From the NCBI GenBank assembly GCA_003247135.1, contig QKAW01000027.1, positions 1-34,136 on the forward strand: a stretch of DNA of 34,136 nt, given 5' to 3'. Below, one piece after another: positions 32,207 to 34,136 of the stretch; positions within the stretch are counted from its first letter, which is position 1; every line of letters starts with the position of its first letter. The notes beneath the pieces were generated by a model. That model was not told the DNA's origin. It saw nothing but the letters and a program-made list of their open reading frames with translations, and did not search any database. Made by a program: the position numbers and the translations under genes. This stretch comes from Spirochaetales bacterium (GTDB lineage: Bacteria > Spirochaetota > Spirochaetia > DSM-2461).

Positions 32207-33388
32207 TTAAGAAATCAGCTTAACCCAGCGACTTCCATTATTACTTGATTCCAGTGCCGCCTCTATAAAGGCTACACCCTTTAAACCATCTTCTGCATTC
32301 GGAATATTTCTGGTAATTGGATCGACCTTTATCCCAGCAATATTAGATGCTACAATTTCAGCAAAATCCGAATATAAATTTGCAAATGCTTCAGGAAAAC
32401 CTTCAGGATGTCCAGGAACTATTCTGCAGGATCTCTTTGTTAAAGGATATGACCCAGGACCATTTGGTGTTCGAATTTGAGCTGGTTCTTTTAAAGGTTT
32501 AAATGACAGAAGCTGGGGTTGCTCCTGATTCCACTCTATAGATCCTTTATTACCACAAATTCTGATTCTTAATCCATTTTCAATACCTGCTGCAGCCTGG
32601 GTTACCCAGAAACTACCTCTAGCTCCATTATCCATTCGAAGCAGTGCTCCTGCATAATCATCAACTTCTCTACCTGGAACAATAGCTCCAACTTCTGAAC
32701 AGACTTCAGAGACCTCTAATCCGGTTATGTAACGAATTAAATTGTGAGCATGACTTCCAATATCCCCTAAAACCAGGGATGGTCCTGAGAAATTCCTGTC
32801 AAACTTCCAGGATCTTGGACCAGTTTTCCGGTCAGGGACTGATTCATCTGCCTTACCACCCTGAACATACTCAACTTGTATTAATCTTATAATGCCCAGA
32901 TCATTATTTTTAACCATTTCTCTGGCTTGTCTGACCATTGGGTATCCTGTGTAATTATGAGTCAGACAAAATTCCAGACCACTCTCTTTAACTTTATTCC
33001 TCAATTCTATAGCTTCAGAGAGTGAATTAGTCAGGGGTTTATCGCATATTACGTTAAAACCACTATTTAATGCTGCAATACTGTACTCATAATGAAAATT
33101 ATTTGGAGTCATTATTGCAATAACATCAGGTTTATCATCTTTAAGAGACTCTTTTTCCAAAAGTGTTGCAAAATCCCTATAAGCCCTATCCTTTGGAATA
33201 CCAAGTCTAACCCCATGATCTACAGATTTATCCGGATCCGAAGAAAAAACCCCTGCAACCAGCTGGTACTGATTATCCATTCGACTGGCAATTCTATGAA
33301 TTTCACCAATGAATGAGTCTAAACCACCACCAACAACAGCAAGCCTTAGTTTTCTGCCTATTATATTTACAACACCAGGAAAACTCAT
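32207..33388 (-). CDS. Gfo/Idh/MocA family oxidoreductase
   Basis: The 393-residue NAD(P)-dependent sugar dehydrogenase has a Rossmann N-terminus LRLAVVGGGLDSFIGEIH (14-31; GGG loop), an EKP-type motif CDKP (115-118) with the conserved Lys, and the C-terminal substrate domain motif DIGSHAHNL (209-217; Asp209 and His213 likely catalytic). It probably oxidises or reduces a sugar or sugar acid; the substrate cannot be read from sequence. It begins 6 bases after the epimerase stop and ends 23 bases before the YhcH-type gene. The ribosome binding site is weak. Confidence 0.93.
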   Translation of the reverse strand: MSFPGVVNIIGRKLRLAVVGGGLDSFIGEIHRIASRMDNQYQLVAGVFSSDPDKSVDHGVRLGIPKDRAYRDFATLLEKESLKDDKPDVIAIMTPNNFHYEYSIAALNSGFNVICDKPLTNSLSEAIELRNKVKESGLEFCLTHNYTGYPMVRQAREMVKNNDLGIIRLIQVEYVQGGKADESVPDRKTGPRSWKFDRNFSGPSLVLGDIGSHAHNLIRYITGLEVSEVCSEVGAIVPGREVDDYAGALLRMDNGARGSFWVTQAAAGIENGLRIRICGNKGSIEWNQEQPQLLSFKPLKEPAQIRTPNGPGSYPLTKRSCRIVPGHPEGFPEAFANLYSDFAEIVASNIAGIKVDPITRNIPNAEDGLKGVAFIEAALESSNNGSRWVKLIS

Positions 33389-33394
33389 TATATC

Positions 33395-34136
33395 TTACTT
33401 AATACCAAATCTGTGAATTGTTTTCTGATAATAAACTTCACCCGGGGATAGAATTGTATCTTCACCAAAATTATTATTTATAGCATTTGGAGGTAACTGA
33501 ATTTCAAGGCAGAAAAATTTGTATTCATCATGGTCAGTATAGAGATGCGCACCTGGTTCTGTAGTTAAGATTTCCATGGATCTTCCACTCTCCGGATCTT
33601 CTATATAAACTCTGTTTTTTGGTTCAGCAAGCTTTTTTTCTGATAGATTAAATGTATTATCATACCCTTTTAAAGCAATTAGATTATCCTTCATCTCTGT
33701 TAACTCTCTATAATCAAAGTTAGTAGAGTCAACTTTTTTAATCTCACCTGTAGGTACATGCAGATCATTTTTTGGCAGATATGTTGGTGCTTCTATCTGG
33801 AGTTTATGTTTTAAAATGGTATCTTTAAATCCATTTAAATTCCAATAAGCATGATTTGTTAGATTAACAATAGTTTTTTTGTCTGTTGTTGCCTTATAAT
33901 CGATAGTGAATTCTCTTTTATCATTTAAGGAGTAGACAATAGTTGTCTGGAGATTTCCCGGAAAGTTCTCTTCCCCATCCTTACTCAAATAAGATAATTC
34001 AACTCCAGCTTCATTACCATTATTAAAAACTTTTAAATCCCAGTTTACTTTATCAAAGCCTTTAATGCCTCCATGTAAACAATTTGCCCCACTATCATTT
34101 ATAGCAACTTTATACTCTTTACCATCCAGGGTAAAT
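33395..34136 (-). CDS. Aldose 1-epimerase (GalM-like), N-terminus cut by window end
   Basis: The reading frame is open to the last base of the window, so the gene starts beyond 34136; about 246 C-terminal residues are visible. Landmarks: NCLHGGIKGFDKVNW near the left of the visible part, NLTNHAYWNLNG with the catalytic His, and the base-providing Glu in FFCLEIQLPPNAIN. It interconverts alpha and beta anomers of hexoses or pentoses so that downstream enzymes receive the right form. It is the most upstream visible gene of the oxidoreductase-YhcH-esterase operon. No damage is seen. Confidence 0.93.
   Translation of the reverse strand, partial: FTLDGKEYKVAINDSGANCLHGGIKGFDKVNWDLKVFNNGNEAGVELSYLSKDGEENFPGNLQTTIVYSLNDKREFTIDYKATTDKKTIVNLTNHAYWNLNGFKDTILKHKLQIEAPTYLPKNDLHVPTGEIKKVDSTNFDYRELTEMKDNLIALKGYDNTFNLSEKKLAEPKNRVYIEDPESGRSMEILTTEPGAHLYTDHDEYKFFCLEIQLPPNAINNNFGEDTILSPGEVYYQKTIHRFGIK

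Noticed and set aside
1..34136. CRISPR array or tRNA/rRNA genes.
   Set aside because: No regularly spaced repeats were seen, and no stretch shows tRNA cloverleaf features or rRNA landmarks.

Overview
This AT-rich window (roughly 30% G+C by eye) looks like chromosome from an anaerobic, sugar-fermenting bacterium. I favour a spirochaete of the Spirochaeta type. Reasons: CUT1 sugar ABC transporters beside YesM/YesN-like two-component pairs, a binding protein with a cleavable signal but no lipobox Cys, and dense small accessory genes. Low-GC Firmicutes are the main alternative, and no rRNA or marker gene here settles it.

Layout. (1) 1-11432, carbohydrate region, all on the minus strand. It starts with the 5' end of a second sugar permease (1-106) and a gene-free AT-rich stretch. 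Then comes a fucoside locus read right to left: lipoprotein binding protein, sensor kinase and AraC-type response regulator form one operon with its own promoter. Binding protein, two permeases and a cytoplasmic GH95 alpha-L-fucosidase form a second operon that ends in a rho-independent terminator. The simplest reading is extracellular sensing of a fucosylated glycan, import of the oligosaccharide and removal of fucose inside the cell.

(2) 11593-29344, an accessory/defence island bracketed by two recQ-like helicase copies in the same orientation. The left copy is a pseudogene cut by an IS66-family remnant; the right copy is intact. Between them, mostly on the minus strand, lie: a small membrane protein; a gene fragment with a ghost leader; a compact three-gene operon (uracil-DNA-glycosylase-like, putative nuclease-like, HEPN-like); an overlapping four-gene operon of small unknown proteins starting with a membrane-hairpin protein; a shortened DUF1810 gene; a TIR-domain protein; two genes killed by in-frame stops (one papain/transglutaminase-like); a type I restriction-modification operon with a Fic gene between hsdS and hsdR; a lipoprotein; an orphan minimal nucleotidyltransferase frameshifted at a poly-A run; and a GC-rich structured element next to recQ.

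(3) 29347-34136. A Cache-GGDEF diguanylate cyclase lies on the plus strand. A convergent minus-strand operon follows: aldose 1-epimerase (cut by the window end), Gfo/Idh/MocA oxidoreductase, YhcH-type protein and a CE7 acetyl esterase, again for plant or host polysaccharide sugars.

The best candidates for something undescribed are the UDG-like/nuclease-like/HEPN operon (13229-15614) and the four-small-gene operon (15760-17128), both inside the recQ-flanked island.
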